Source: Auriscalpium vulgare (Eukaryota; Basidiomycota; Agaricomycetes; Russulales; Auriscalpiaceae). From it: DNA of 64,000 nt. A program made the position numbers and the translations under genes. The notes beneath the pieces were generated by a model. The model was not told where the DNA came from and searched no databases. It saw only the letters and a list, made by a program, of their open reading frames with translations. Shown here one piece after another: positions 44,967 through 57,111 of the stretch (positions within the stretch are counted from its first letter, which is position 1; each line of letters opens with the position of its first letter). Where the stretch lies: contig JAHBBC010000001.1 of assembly GCA_019915015.1 (NCBI GenBank), forward strand, positions 2,790,001 through 2,854,000, written 5' to 3'.

Positions 44967-47102
44967 TCATGTGTCGTCCTCGATGAGCCGCCTCGCCTGC
45001 TCTGAGCGCGGGCGCAGAGTGACACCGAAAGGATTTGGGGTCCTGACAGTCCCTCAGCAAACAGATCTCACTCGCAGGCGGAACACGAACCTGAACACTG
45101 AGTTGTCAAAGACCGGAACCGGGTGCCGTGAGTGTCCCTCTGCATCCACAGCCGGAGAGATATCGAGTGTGGCGAGCATCGCGGCGAACAGCAGCCACAC
45201 TGACGACTCCACGAGGTGGGCGCCGGGGCACTTCCGCCTCCCAAATCCGAACACGTACCCGCGCGGATCGCGCAAGCGGGCCGTCGCGTCATCCACCTTT
45301 TCCAGAAAGCGCTCAGGATTGAACACATCGGGTTCGGGGTATACCTCTGGGTCACGGAGCATGGCCCTACAGGACTTCAGTACAGTAAAGAGTGTGGAAA
45401 GAAGGCAGGACTCACCAGACATTTGCGAAGATCAAGGAGCCCTTCGGGATCAGTTTACCCTCGAAGACATCGTCCTCCGTCAATCGGTGCGGAAGCGCTG
45501 CAGTGCTCCGGAAAATAAACAAAAATTCGGCCATAAAACACACACCGGACTCACCGAGAGGAACAGGAACGGCCCATCGCATTGTCTCTGCAAAGACTGC
45601 TTCCACGAACGGCAGCATAGGACGGTCCTCGAAAGTTGGCAAGCGGCCGGGCCCAGACCCGAGTGCAGAGTCAATTTCGGCCTGAGCGCGTTTGAGATGC
45701 TCTGGATATGCGAGCATCGCAAGAAGAAAGTGCTGAGCCGTGGTTATGGTCTATACACAGATAAGTAGTCCACCCAAGGACGGAGACAAGCGAAAATATG
45801 TCATGGAGAGCAAAAGGAAATAGCAATGCACAACAACGCCAGAAGTTATTGTTAGGCAGACGACAATTTCGGGAGCGAACGACCAGACAGACGTCAGATA
45901 GACTGTTTTCAGGACCTGGGTGGACAACACGCACCGTATCCATGCTGGCAGCGTACATCGAATTTGCCGTCCACTTCACGTCGAATTCGTCCAGTTCCGA
46001 GAGACCATCGGGTTGCTGTAACAGTGTAGAACAGAACGACGGCACAGCAGTACCGGCTTTCTATGAAGCACGTGAGCCAGTAATTCCCACCAGAGATTGG
46101 GAAGAACTTGCGATGTTCGCCTTCACTGCGTTGTATGGGAAGTCGACGGACTCGAAAATCTCTTTCTTCCATATTGCCGCTTTACGCTTAAAACCCGCCC
46201 CAGGTAGCCAGTCCGGAAGATGCTTCACTGCTCGCAGAAGCACCATGAGAACAACTCGTGACAACAAATTCAACGCTCGACTCACAAAAAGGCAAGATAT
46301 CGACCGCCCAGATCCCTCCGCCTGATGTGATATGGTTGGCGAGGAGGTCTGTCGCGCCTTCGACCTTCATAAGATACGGATCGTCGTTGCGCGTGACCTC
46401 GAGGCCGTACACCACGTTCAGATTCAGTCCGCCGGCATATCGCCGAACCGCGCCAACGAAGTCGTCCGGCGAAGCGAGGACATTGCGTAGAAACGGGCGC
46501 GTAGAAGATGCGATGAGCGGGTGATATGCGGGAATTGACGCCTTCGATAGCCCCAGGGACATAAGGCGGCGCTGCCTTCGCGAAACTGGCCCGTAGCGCG
46601 TGAACGCGACCTGGGGGCAGACGTCAGCGACTGTGGTGTGGCTCGGAAGGGGATATATGCACCATGTCCCCAGCCCCGCATCTAGCAAAGAGGAAAAAGG
46701 ATCAGCGGGGAAACTTAACGCGGCGGAAAAACTCACAATTCGCCGGCCATGACCAGAGGTGCCCGGTCGGAATAGATAGCACCGCGCTTGTCCATGAGCT
46801 CTGTGGCGACACGGATGCTGTTCAAGAACACAAGCCCTTGGCCAGCAATGTGTAAGTACACGATTTCCCCTGAACGACGCGCCCGTCAGCGAATCACAGG
46901 GCCGACTGTTTGAGGGCGCACCATGCTCCTTGGCCCAGTCCGTAGCGGCCAACCAGAACTCGTTCGCGCGGACATCCGTCACGTTCCCCAGGACTGGCCA
47001 CGGTTTCGGACCTGGCGGATAGGGCAGTCGGGCGCGTCCCCGCACGTACGCGACCAGTGCCACGGCGAGAGCGGCGAGGGCGACGAGGAGAGAAACGGAC
47101 AT
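44967..47102 (-). CDS. cytochrome P450 monooxygenase
   Basis: A membrane-anchored (ER) haem monooxygenase. The ATG at 47102 gives the anchor MSVSLLVALAALAVALVAYV, then RLPYPPGPKPWPVLGNVTDV. Exons continue VAFTRYGPVSRRQRRLMSLG (helix C WR-like region), GGGIWAVDILPF, VKHLPDWLPGAGFKRKAAIW and a helix I region MYAASMDTT. FVEAVFAETMRWAVPVPLG is the ExxR motif, PKGSLIFANVW and AMLRDPEVYPEPDVFNPERF follow, and FGFGRRKCPGAHL is the haem loop with the Cys ligand. Stopping at the first stop (45054) would truncate the protein; removing a 48-base intron from GTTCGTG to CTGTCAG gives TPNPFGVTLRPRSEQARRLI and a stop at 44967, which fits the family. About ten introns. Substrate unknown; neighbours are an AKR and, 3.5 kb on, an O-methyltransferase. 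Confidence 0.92.
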
Positions 47103-47167
47103 TGGGGCGGGTGTGGGGGGAAGATGCGTGAAAGTTGAAGACAAGGCCGGGTTGCAGCGGGTGGAGC

Positions 47168-47173
47168 ATTATA
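47168..47173 (-). promoter_or_regulatory. TATA-like element of P450 gene
   Basis: The minus strand reads TATAAT about 66 bases upstream of the ATG at 47102. Confidence 0.4.
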
Positions 47174-47917
47174 GGCGTGGACATAGGCGAGAGACTGATG
47201 GCAGGCAAATCGATGGAGGTTCCTGCTTCTCGTGCAATGCTTCGGGAAGGGATACGCACCGAGAAGCGCCGTGTGCCATTTCAGTCGCGTGCCGAACGGG
47301 CTCTTCCCTTGTACCGACCTGCGAATGCCAGAACGGCTGAATGTCAGTCGCGAGGGGAACACGCCGCGGCCCAGACTCGTAAGAGGAATGAACAGCAGGC
47401 GAGGGCCACGTCGGAGGCAGATGACGGCCGTCACGGTCCAACAGCGCGCTCTTCGCGCTTACGGACGGGAAGCGTCGGCCATCGGGGATGCATAAACATG
47501 GTCCACAGCGCTCGTAGCACCGACCAGCCGCAGACCACGGCGGAGAGCGCGGCGGCCAGATGGAACGCGACCGCCAGCGCTCTGGAGCTCCGCTTTCCCA
47601 CGCACCCCGCCGACCGTGACACGCCCAAGACGCGTTGCAATGAATAACCATTCATTTCATTTATGTATGTACACACTATAAGTAGGAGATGGTAGTCGTG
47701 GTAGATGCTAGCGATACAAATTGAAAATTACCTATGTTCTCATGTGCTGATACAAAGAGCTGTCCGTGGTTGTAAAGAAACGATACCGATCACAAAAAGA
47801 ACGTCGATGTACTACGAGGTAAGAGCATACGATGGGGGAGCGGAAGCAGAGTCGAGTGGGAAACATACTATCAAGAGAAGGTGAGAGCCTAGAAACTGGA
47901 GCAACGAACCAAGAACA
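47174..47917. other. intergenic, no gene seen
   Basis: The minus-strand frame at 47169-47651 is long but Arg/Pro/Ser-rich with no introns, motifs or sensible start, as expected of GC-rich non-coding DNA. The last ~250 bases are AT-rich 3' flank of the next gene. Confidence 0.4.
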
Positions 47918-49422
47918 TCACAACGGAGCATAGAGTTCACCCAAGAAGGAGAACTGCTGAGGCATCGCCTCCCACTCCGAGGCAAAATGCACCCCAGCAC
48001 CCATGCCCTCGTCAAAGTCAGGAGCGAAAAGACCACGCAAGTGGTTGCCGGGGTCGAAATTAGGGGGGGGCAGGTCGAACGGGTCGAGGGCGGGCACCCT
48101 GCCGGTGAACATGATGGACTGCGCCATCTGCTGTGCGGGCTCGAGCACCCACCGCTCCCGTGCCTCTCCATGCAGACGAATGGCCGCTTCGTGGGCGTCG
48201 AGCGGGGAAACGCGGACCGGCGGCGCGGTGTATGGAGCAGCACGCACGGGGTGCTTCGCAGGATGGCCAGCGCGTTTGTCGGCCGAGGAGAGGAAGAAAT
48301 TCTCCTTCTCCGCGGGCGGTGGGGGCGGCGTGGCGACGGGGGAGGGGGACTGCCAGGCGGAAGAGGTCGCGAGAGGGGAGGGCGACTCCGAATAGAGCGT
48401 TGAGTCGTCCTCGACGAGAGCGGGGGTGCTGCAGGCGGACAGCACAGCGGGGGGGACACCGACGTCGGGCGCGGCGGTGAACTCGCCCCTCGCGGCAGCG
48501 CGGATGTTGTCCATCGCGGCCTTGGCGAGCGCCGCGGAGCGGGCGGCCCGCCTCGCGGTGTCCGGGTCGGCAAGGAGATCTTCGATCTCCCCAAACGTCA
48601 TCACGGTGTACCACAAGACGCCATTCCACTCGCTGAAGCACTTGTTGTTCTTGTAGCCCTTGCACTTCTTGACATGCCTCTTGACCGAGTCGACCCGCGC
48701 GCCGCCGCTGTACGACTCGCATCAGCATGCAGAAAAAGGAGTATAAGAGGGATCACGAACTCCGCGTTGCACCCCTTGGTGCCGATCGCCGGGCACACGG
48801 CGGACTTGAGGACTCTGGTTATCCCCACCCTGTCCTTCACCGCTGCGTCCTCGACGCTTGTCTGCCCCGAGGGGGCCTGCACTAGCGCTTCCTCCTTGTC
48901 CTGTGCTGCCTTCTCCTCGACGGCGAGGCGGTGTATTATGGTGTAAGGGTGGCGTCTCATCGCGTCGTCGTCAGAGGGTTCGTCGCAGCACGCGAAATGC
49001 TCCAAGAGGTGGTCGAGCAATTCGGGGGCAACATAGGGCTGAAGCGCATATATCAGCGTCCGAGCAGCAGTTTAGACGCTGGGAGTACGTACCATTTTGT
49101 AAGTCCAATACGGGTGCCCAGGGGCTCGCTCTCGAGGCGGTATCTTGCCACGCATCGCGAACACGACTTTGAGGGGTAGCATCGTCTTGCGCTTGCGGGA
49201 CTTTTTTGCAGGTGCTTCGTCGTCGGGGGTCATGTCGCTAGCGGCCAGCACTAGGTCTTGAGAGGGGCTGTCCTCGACTTCGGGAGCGACCATGGACTTC
49301 GCCTGAGCGGTGCGGCGGGTGGAGGTCTTCGCCTCAGTGGGCTGAGCGGCGCGGGAGGGGCGTTGCGCCTTGGGCTGGGCGGCGCGAGAGGACGGGCCTT
49401 TTGCCTTCGCTGCTCGGGGCAT
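47918..49422 (-). CDS. unknown protein with a C2HC-like zinc motif
   Basis: I do not recognise this gene. The N-terminus is basic and low in complexity (MPRAAKAKGPSSRAAQPKAQ), with a Lys/Arg stretch (APAKKSRKRKTMLPLK) that could direct it to the nucleus. WTYKM splices to ALQPYVAPELLDHLLEHFAC. A middle exon gives VLKSAVCPAIGTKGCNAEF, and an intron (GTGATC..GATGCGAG) leads to a segment with RVDSVKRHVKKCKGYKNNK and CFSEWNGVLWYTVMTFGEIE. The spacing C-x6-C...H-x3-C suggests one zinc-binding finger. The C-terminal 200 residues are Pro/Ala-rich and end FSFLGELYAPL. A DNA-associated role is a guess based on the finger and the basic N-terminus. Confidence 0.65.
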
Positions 49423-50817
49423 AGTTCGACGGATTGTGGGAGGTATAAAGGGAGAAGGTGGAAAGCTGCACAGCGGCAAAGAGTGGGACGTGTAAAATGC
49501 GGGATGGGAAGTCAAGCACACTTTCCTCTTGCTTAAGTATCCCAGTGCACACCCACCGGTAAATTCCCGCGTTCCAGAGCATTGTCCGCGTGCCAAAACG
49601 GCTGGCTGGCGCGGCCAATGGACCAGCTGTGTCGCGGACACGCATGTGCCAAAGAAAGTAATGCCACACGGGCGCCTGCAGGGACCTACGATGACATCCG
49701 CTTTGAGTAGGAACTGAGGACAATGGCAAGGCGGGGGAAATGCAGGTGACACCTGCCATAACGGGTACACCCACACACCGTCACAGCTATTGTTCTCGGC
49801 GCGAGCGCATGGCTGTCAACGCGCCCCTTCGTATAATCACATTTTCACACCGATCGCATCTGCGGAGCTCCACAGTGCGACGGAACGCGTGCATGCGACC
49901 GACCGGCGTCGGAAGAATCAACGGAGTGTCACAGGGCCGCCGACTAAGAGTCCGAGACATCCATCCGCCAGCCTTGCCAGTGTGCACGACACCGTGTTCA
50001 AAGCGAGCCCTACATGCGCGTAGTCGAACTGGAGACAATGCGCGTCAATGCGCGTTTAATGCAATGACGGGACAGAGAACGCACCTTGGTGCGATAGAAA
50101 GTGGCGAAAGCATGCTGCACGTGGTTCAAGATCCTAGGACAGATCGATTGAGCCAGGAGCGAGCGTCGGGGCGGGGGTCTGGGCCGAGCCATGTCGTCTG
50201 GAGACCATTCATTATCCAGGGCTTCCGCACCGAGATCTCTACGAGAGGAACGCGATCCAATCTAGATTTCGGTGGCTTAGAGATAATCGGAATCTGCGAA
50301 CGAGTTGCCCGCACACCGCGGCACCTGGATCGCGACCATTGAACCCGCTCCGGATGAAGCGCCGGTAACCTCGCGGGGATAAGGGCTCAGAGCCCTGTAG
50401 GATTTTCTAGATGCTGAAGCACGGTCCAAGAGGGTCCAAGCGACTCCGTTGACTAAGGTGAACCGTGTGTTTTCAGCATGTGCGACGAGTTGGACTTGAA
50501 GATGCGGGTGAGCGCTTACTAGTAGCGCTTAGGGTCCCGCGGCTATTGCCGATCACCGCTCCGAGAGCGAAATCATCGCTTCATCAGAATTATCTGCTAT
50601 CAACCTATTATCATAAATGAAGCCTGCGTACGTATCTGGACTCATACAGTAACGACATATTACGGTTACAAACCGAACCAAACCACCGAACACAAACACA
50701 CGAAGACGAGAAAGAAGCGCGAAAAGTAATAATCATAACCTGCCAAGTCCTTCGAGGCTTTGGGTGAAAAAAGACAGCCAAAAAAAGAGTGTGGAAAGAG
50801 GTCCGCAGTGGAACGGG
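49423..50817. other. long intergenic region, no gene seen
   Basis: About 1.4 kb. Several overlapping frames (for example 49740-50342 plus) lack introns, motifs or start context. It should contain the promoter of the gene at 47918-49422 and the 3' flank of the O-methyltransferase. Confidence 0.4.
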
Positions 50818-53800
50818 TCACTCTACAAAATACTGAGATACTTTCTTGAACAGACCTTTGCCCTGACGCTCGCCCGTCAACGACGGCGCGAATCCTGGAT
50901 TCGCGTACGGCGGTGTCAACGACCCGCCGATCCCCAACCCCTCCTCCTGGCCCTCCTCCCTGAGGCCCCAGGTGTCGCCCTCCAGCACGCCCGCCCTGCT
51001 CGCCTCCTTCCTCCCGCGCCCCTTCATCCACCGGATCCACATGCCGCGCTTCTTTTCCACCGCCGGCCCACCACGTCCGGGGCCGACCAGCGGCAGCTCG
51101 CGCCCAGACCCGAACATGTCGAGCGCAGGCGTCGACGCTCGCGCCACGATCTCCGCGGGAAGGTCCTCGCGCGTTGCGTCAAAGTTCCACGCCGTCACGG
51201 GCGTCGGCGTGCCCAGGGACAAGGACGGCGAAAGGGGCGTAGGGAGCGTTGCCGGCACCGCGATGATATGACCGAACAGCGAGCCTTCCGCGCGCGAGAC
51301 GCGCGTGATCTTCCATCCCGCTGATGCGCAGAGATCGATGAACTCTGGCAGCGTGCGCTCTTGTCCGTTGAACGTCACTTGCATCTGCGCGCCGGTCCTG
51401 GTCAGCGCGATGGCAGAAAGCAGCGACGATGATACGCACTGTCAAGTCCATCCAGTACGCGTTTGAGCTGGCCTTGCCCAGATTCGCAAGGAGCGGCCAC
51501 CGCACGCCGCGCAGTGCCTGTGCGCGCTCCGCGCCGTCGATTCCTTCCATCCCGTCAAGCTTCATTGCGTCCTCCGAGTCTTGCTCGTTTGCACATGCGT
51601 ATGGAAGGATGTGATCTCCAATAACCAGGTATGTTGGTCTTTGTCCACTGCCGTCGCCCTCCGAGGCGGCGCGTCGGAGCTGGAGCAAGATGCGCCGAGC
51701 GAACGCGTCGGGCCAGTCGTGACATACGACGCGAAGCAGGAACACGGACGGGCGAGAAGTCGACATGGGCTGGGGTGTAAAGAAGTCGTGCACTGGAATG
51801 AAAGAATCGAACTGTCAAAATAGATTAGCAACAGGGTCGGCAGTGAGACTCACCTTGAAATTTTATTCGGCCTGATTCCAGCATCTCGGGACATTGTGTA
51901 TGCCATGCCTGCGATGCGCGGTAAGGAACTTCAACCAAACACCCCAAAGTTGCTTGACTCACTTCCTCCCCCAATCGGCACACTGCCTCACGATCCTGGA
52001 CGACAAACTTGAGCCCTGGGAACCGCTCTGCCAGCCGCATGGTCGAGGACCCAATTCCTCCTCCCACGTCCACCACCAAACCGCCTTGTTGCAAGTAGGG
52101 AAACGGGTACGCTGTGGATACCAGAAGCTGTCAACACCTCGTATGGTACAACGGACGGCGCATATACTCACCGCACAAATCTTCTTCTGACCTTCCTTCC
52201 CACCCTTCGCTCCCACCCATGGCGCGCCCAAACCGCGCCAGCCGTGCTTCATTCCCAGGCGCCTCGAGCCAAGTCCAGAATGACGAAGCTGTTCGCTGCG
52301 AAAGGTTGAATGCCGTCAACGGCACAGACGGCTTCTGATCTTGTTCCTGATCCTGTCGCTGTTGCGGCGGGGCAAGCGGTCGCAAATATGGAGGCAAATC
52401 GGGGACGGGCGGTGCTTGTGGGGAGCGCATAGCAGTGGACTGGGGCGACCTTGACTCCGCACCAGGTGAGCGAGAGTGCGACCTCGAGCTCAGAGTACTT
52501 TCGGTGTCAGGATTAAGCTTCGGCCTGGAAAGCAATCGTCTGATGACCGGTGTAGAGGAAAATGAGCGAGGGGACTTCGGGCTCCTGATTGGCGGGGTAG
52601 CAGTCGTAGGGATCATAAGTGGAGAGGGAAGCGGCTTCGGACCAGAGATCGGGCTGTCCCTGACCAAATTCGCTCGCGAAATTAAATTCGGAGTAGACGA
52701 CCCGGGAGACGATGCGAATGGCTGGGGGTTGGAAGTAGGAGACGGAGACGGCGACGGCGACGGCGACCGCGAGCGCATACTTAATGCCACGGTCGAGCGG
52801 TTGCGCTTGTCCGGGGTAGACTCAGTCAAGGTGATAGGAGGAGCAAGGCTAGTGGGAGTCAAAGCTTCCAAGGACATCGGGGAAATAGCATTTGTCTTCT
52901 CCACCAGAGGTAAAGGCGAAGGACTGACAGCCGGGAAGTTCTTCGAAGGGGCAGTCGGGAGTGGCTGCAGAGACTTCTTGATAACAGACTCCTCTGGAAG
53001 AGCGTGCGGCAGCAAGGCGTCGGTGAGGTAAGCCGACGCTTTGAACAGCTCGTCGGTACTGTCGGAAGCTCAGATCGACTCTGAGGGCAAGACAGGTAAT
53101 ACGCACTTCAATGCAATGAAAGCTGCCGCTCCTCCTCCTTCATCGTACTTTTTGTTCGGACTGCGACGCAGATGAAAAAGAGACGCAACCAAAGCAGCGA
53201 ACAGACGTACACCGAGACCACTTCCTCGAATGGTTTGCCAGAGTCGAGCAAGGCCGATACGCGATTAAGAGCGAAGACGTCCGGCGTCTTTTCCAACAAT
53301 ATATGATGAGTTGCAAGGAGGCGCAAATTATGACCTATCGGATCCGCAGTCAATGGACTCAGTCGCAGACAGACATAAATGTGAACATACTGATTTTGAC
53401 AGGTTCAATGTGCACTTTCTCGGCTACCGCGGTCACCGACATTCCGTCTGGGCCGGCCGCGCGAAGCAACTCGCAGATGTGGGTGGCTTCTAGGAAGCGC
53501 AGGCAAGACGGGAGGTGATACTAGATTGGTCGTCAGCACGCAGAGCATATACAATAGAAAAATTAACGTACCCCCATGCTAGCGTCGCAGAGGGTGAGGA
53601 ACGGTGGGCGGACGGTCACGGCCATCTGCTCGGCGGCTGCTATGATGCGAGAGATTGCATTGCCGACGTCGGGATGAGCGCTGAGAAGCTCGCTGGGCGA
53701 TGTGATATCGCCTGGGGCGTCGAGGGCAGGAAAATCGAGACCCAGGGTGGTGGGTGCTTGGCGAGGCGAATCGCGGACTTGGGAGAAAGAGGCTGAGTAC

Positions 53801-54075
53801 TGGGACGGGGAGGATGGGGGTGAAGACAGGAACTCGGAGCGCGTAGGGGTTGGCGTCGGCGTTGGAATGGAGAGAAGCGGCGGGGTGGGCGGTCTACGGG
53901 GCTTGGGAGGGGAAGCTACGAAGGATGAAGCAGAGACCGAGGGCGTATGGAACTGAGAGTCGCGGTCTGAATCGGATGAGGGCGGACTCGACGACGCGGC
54001 GTTATATGCTGCCTGGATCTCGTCCAGGGCGTCTGCGATGATGGCCTGGAGGGCGCGGAGACTCGCGAAGGTCAT
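50818..54075 (-). CDS. SAM-dependent O-methyltransferase with large disordered insertions
   Basis: A family 2 (COMT-type) O-methyltransferase. From the ATG at 54075: MTFASLRALQAIIADALDEI, a Ser/Pro-rich stretch, then LDFPALDAPGD, SRIIAAAEQMAVTVRPPFLT and CDASMG spliced to YHLPSCLRFLEATHICELLR, the dimerisation/winged-helix part. LRLLATHHILLEKTPDVFAL and DELFKASAYLTDALLPHALP follow. About 200 residues of Ser/Pro-rich sequence (near 52400-52980) interrupt the domain before FNLSQRTASSFWTWLEAPGN. The SAM motif is GGLVVDVGGGIGSSTMRLAE, and VFLLRVVCHDWPDAFARRIL carries the catalytic His. After SAGWKITRVSRAEGSLFGHI the usual protein would end, but a tail of ~130 residues continues to VSQYFVE. An earlier in-frame ATG exists at 54159. 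Confidence 0.85.
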
Positions 54076-54673
54076 CGCGGTGCGGGACAGCGGGGGCGGT
54101 GTCGCTGGAAGAGTAGGATGAGTGGTGGTTGGGGGAGAAAAAGGGCGAGTGAGTTGCATTCTTGGCGGGGTTGAATGGCGCGAACCAAACAGACTCACTT
54201 TGACAGTTGAGGAGTTAGTTACATGCGACGATGCGCGCTTGCACGGTGATTGACGATCTTTCCGGGGGCGTGTAGTCTCCGTTTTGCACGCCGGTATGTC
54301 AGAATGCGGGCGAGCCGACAGCGCGCAGGTTGACGTTGGGTGGCCAGCGCGGGAGTCCATCGCGTCCAGGTCCTGGCCTCGCAGTCGCAACGCCAGGTTG
54401 GGCAGCAGCGATGCCCTCTTGGGACACAGCGGGCGGCGGGGGATGCCGCCATCGCAAGTCACGTTGCCGCTCCCTATCCCACGTGACTGTCAAATCCATT
54501 CCGTTCCAATCAACCAACTCGTAGCAAGAACATTCATAAAGGCCGTAAAAGAAGATAGCTTGTGTGACCAACGTCGAAAGCATAAGTGCAGCGAGCCCTA
54601 TCCTCAGCTATCGCCCTTCACCTCGCGGACCCGGTGACCGGTGACATGGTCGGGATTACTCCCCTTCGGAAAT
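54076..54673. other. intergenic
   Basis: Promoter side of the O-methyltransferase and 3' flank of the small secreted protein gene. The open frame to 54462 is the upstream extension of the methyltransferase frame. No other feature. Confidence 0.4.
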
Positions 54674-55383
54674 TTAGAGAATCACGCCCAACGCCAAAAG
54701 TAGCGGCGTGAGGTTGAGATGCGAGAGCACGACGATCAGACCTCCGAGGAGCGTCACGAGCGTGGCTTCGACGACGACGAGCAGGCCGACGACGAGCTTC
54801 AGCACGACCTTGACGAGGAGGGCGAGGACAACGCTGTATGTGCAATGGTGAGTACCCATAGTGCTGCAAAACGCTTGAGAATACCCACCCGAGAGGAGAA
54901 AAGAACGGAATGATCTTCTTCGAGTCGACACCCTGCGTTTGGCTGAGGCCGTTTGCGGGGTGACGATGGTCTATCCGGTGTATCAGCAATGGAAACATAT
55001 CCAATGACTTGGGGAACGCGCACCGAGATGACGTTAGACAAGGAGGTCAGAGAGCTAGAGTCCGCAGTCGTGCCGGGGGGCAGAGCGTTGATTTGATCGA
55101 CGGCACTGCTGACCGCCGACTGAATCTGGTCGACGATGGGAGAGATGCTGGCGCCGCTCGCGCTGCTCGCATCCAGAGTACCTGCAGAGGCGACATCAGG
55201 ACTTGCGCATACATCAAGGGGGAACGGCGTACCGAACTGCGCAGCGAGGGGCGCGACTTGCTCGGTCAGAGCATCGAGGATGCTGGTGACGCTGTCGGCG
55301 CGTTTCTTGACCTCGACGGGCGTGGCAGCCACGAAAGTGCCGAAGGCAATGACGGCGACGGTAGCGAGCTTGGCAAAGAACAT
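54674..55383 (-). CDS. small secreted protein with hydrophobic C-terminus
   Basis: The start MFFAKLATVAVIAFGTFVAA is a signal peptide, followed by TPVEVKKRADSVTSILDALT with a KKR processing site. The middle is Ser/Ala-rich and helical-looking (PIVDQIQSAVSSAVDQINAL). After one or two introns near 54830-55025 the last exon encodes an extended hydrophobic stretch (VVLALLVKVVLKLVVGLLVV, then LVTLLGGLIVVLSHLNL, ending LLLALGVIL). I associate this pattern with abundant basidiomycete secreted proteins of unknown function, but this is from general memory, not a search. It might be membrane-inserted or surface-active. There are too few Cys residues for a hydrophobin. A TATA box lies about 75 bases upstream. 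Confidence 0.72.
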
Positions 55384-55457
55384 CTCGAAGGTAGAATGAA
55401 GAGCTGAGGGACTCGAAGGGCACAGGATGCTGAGGACTGAGAGGAAGGAGCGGCCCT

Positions 55458-55466
55458 CTATTTATA
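55458..55466 (-). promoter_or_regulatory. TATA box of small secreted protein gene
   Basis: The minus strand reads TATAAATAG, close to consensus, about 75 bases upstream of the ATG at 55383. Confidence 0.6.
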
Positions 55467-56910
55467 CAAAAAGCAATGGGTGGTGGGCCGCTGTATTTCC
55501 ACGGTAGAGTCGCGCTTCATCTGTAGAAGCTCGGGAAAGGGTGTGGTCCGATAATATTGTGTCCGTGCAGTCCGCGGTCTCGCGTGAACCTGTTCTGTTG
55601 GACGCACCGGATTGTACGAGATGATGATCGTATGAAGCTCAGCCAGTGCGCTATGTGCGGTTCTAGTCGCGTCATTTGGTGCATGTACGGGGCCGCGAAG
55701 GTGATTCCACGTAAAAGAGGCATTACTTCTCGGACAGCGCGCCTGAGTGAAATGTCGACATGAACAGGCCGTACTGACGCAAAATGACGGTCTAGCGGAG
55801 TAACAGAGGCAAGATGACAAGGTTAATTCCTCGGAACTGGTAAGGTTCTTGACGACTGAATACCAGCAGAGTTTTGTGGAGCCGTCCATGGGAGTTTGGT
55901 CGGCCACCGGTACGTTGGCTGTGCAGGATCAGTTGTGGCTTGAGTCGCGTCAAGATGCGTTCGTGGTGAGGAACGTGTCAGTAGGGTGGTAATCACATAC
56001 ACAACGGCACAACGCACGCCGAAGAAACGTATCAGCACCCCGGATTTGCCCTAGCGAGCGGCTTATTCGCTCCAAATGACAGCATGTCGTCGGAAGCGTG
56101 AAGAGGAAGCATCCTGATGTATATGACAGCGCAGTTCCATTAGAGTTGTCCGCAGTCTGCAACCAATGCGAGGCAAGCATGCAGCAGCCAATAAAAGCCG
56201 GTACAGCCATGATTGATGTTGAAAGCAGATCAGTGGCGTCCAAAGCTGACGAGCTTGCGAAAGTCGGAGTCGAACTGTCAGAATAGCGCCGTGGGAGTCG
56301 AAGAACGGATCAACGGTAGGGAGATGAAAGCCGCATGCCTTTACAGAGCCCGTGGGCCACGGAGTTCCATGGATGAACAACGGGTGGAGAATATGTGCGC
56401 AGAGGCTGCAAGACCACCATAGAACCCGAGATCGCTCAGGTTGGTCCATGGACTTCACTCGACGGGCATAAAGAAGGGGCTGCTGAGAGAGGAAGAGAAA
56501 AGACGGCTGAGAGTATATTACGGTACCCGTCTGCGGCGTTAGATGTCTTCCGCAAAGTCTCCACAACGTGCGAGGAAGAAGCTGCCTGTCGCGACCGTGA
56601 CACCTTTACCCCGGAGGGCAGCCCACAGCGTGAAATCAAGGGAGGGCCCCACTTCGACGGCCATGCCGTGTTGCACGCGTGGTCTAAGTGTGCCGCGACC
56701 AGCGTCCATTCAGCAGGCAGGATCATGATCAACCACATGCACCATCGCGAGAGATCGCGTACGCAGGTCGTAAGAATGGCGACATTACCGTTAGTAGCCG
56801 GACGCGGTCGCTCGTAGCCAATGTAGCCATGTACAGTCACCAGGTTGATCTCGAATATGTTTCACGAGCGATACCGGACAAAATTGCGGGACACTGAACT
56901 TGGTCTGCAT
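55467..56910. other. gene-poor stretch, no gene seen
   Basis: About 1.4 kb with only short, unconvincing frames on both strands. It marks the change from the dense gene region to the repeat-rich end of the window. Confidence 0.4.
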
Positions 56911-57030
56911 GATCACGCGTGATCACCCATGATCACCCATGATCACGCATGTTCACGCGTGTTCACGCGTGATCCTCCATGATCATGCATGATCATGCAT
57001 GATCACCCATGATCATGCGTGATCCCTCGT
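56911..57030. repeat. 10-bp palindromic satellite, about 12 units
   Basis: Twelve consecutive decamers, each a variant of GATCACGCAT or GATCACCCAT (also GTTCACGCGT, GATCATGCAT). Many unit pairs form perfect or near palindromes such as CATGATCATG, so the array could form hairpins. Scattered further copies occur at about 57112-57132 and 57190-57222, up to the start of the integrase gene. Confidence 0.9.
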
Positions 57031-57111
57031 GTGATTTCTGTCTCCGTCGTCGCAGGTATGGGACCCATACCGTTGTGTCAATGTCCTAACCCCTGCTAGG
57101 CCACTTTTACA

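Noticed and set aside
47169..47651. 160-codon minus-strand ORF upstream of the P450
   Set aside because: Arg/Pro-rich composition, no motif, no introns and overlap with the P450 promoter.
56911..57030. CRISPR-like array
   Set aside because: Units are contiguous decamers without unique spacers, in a eukaryotic genome; it is a satellite.
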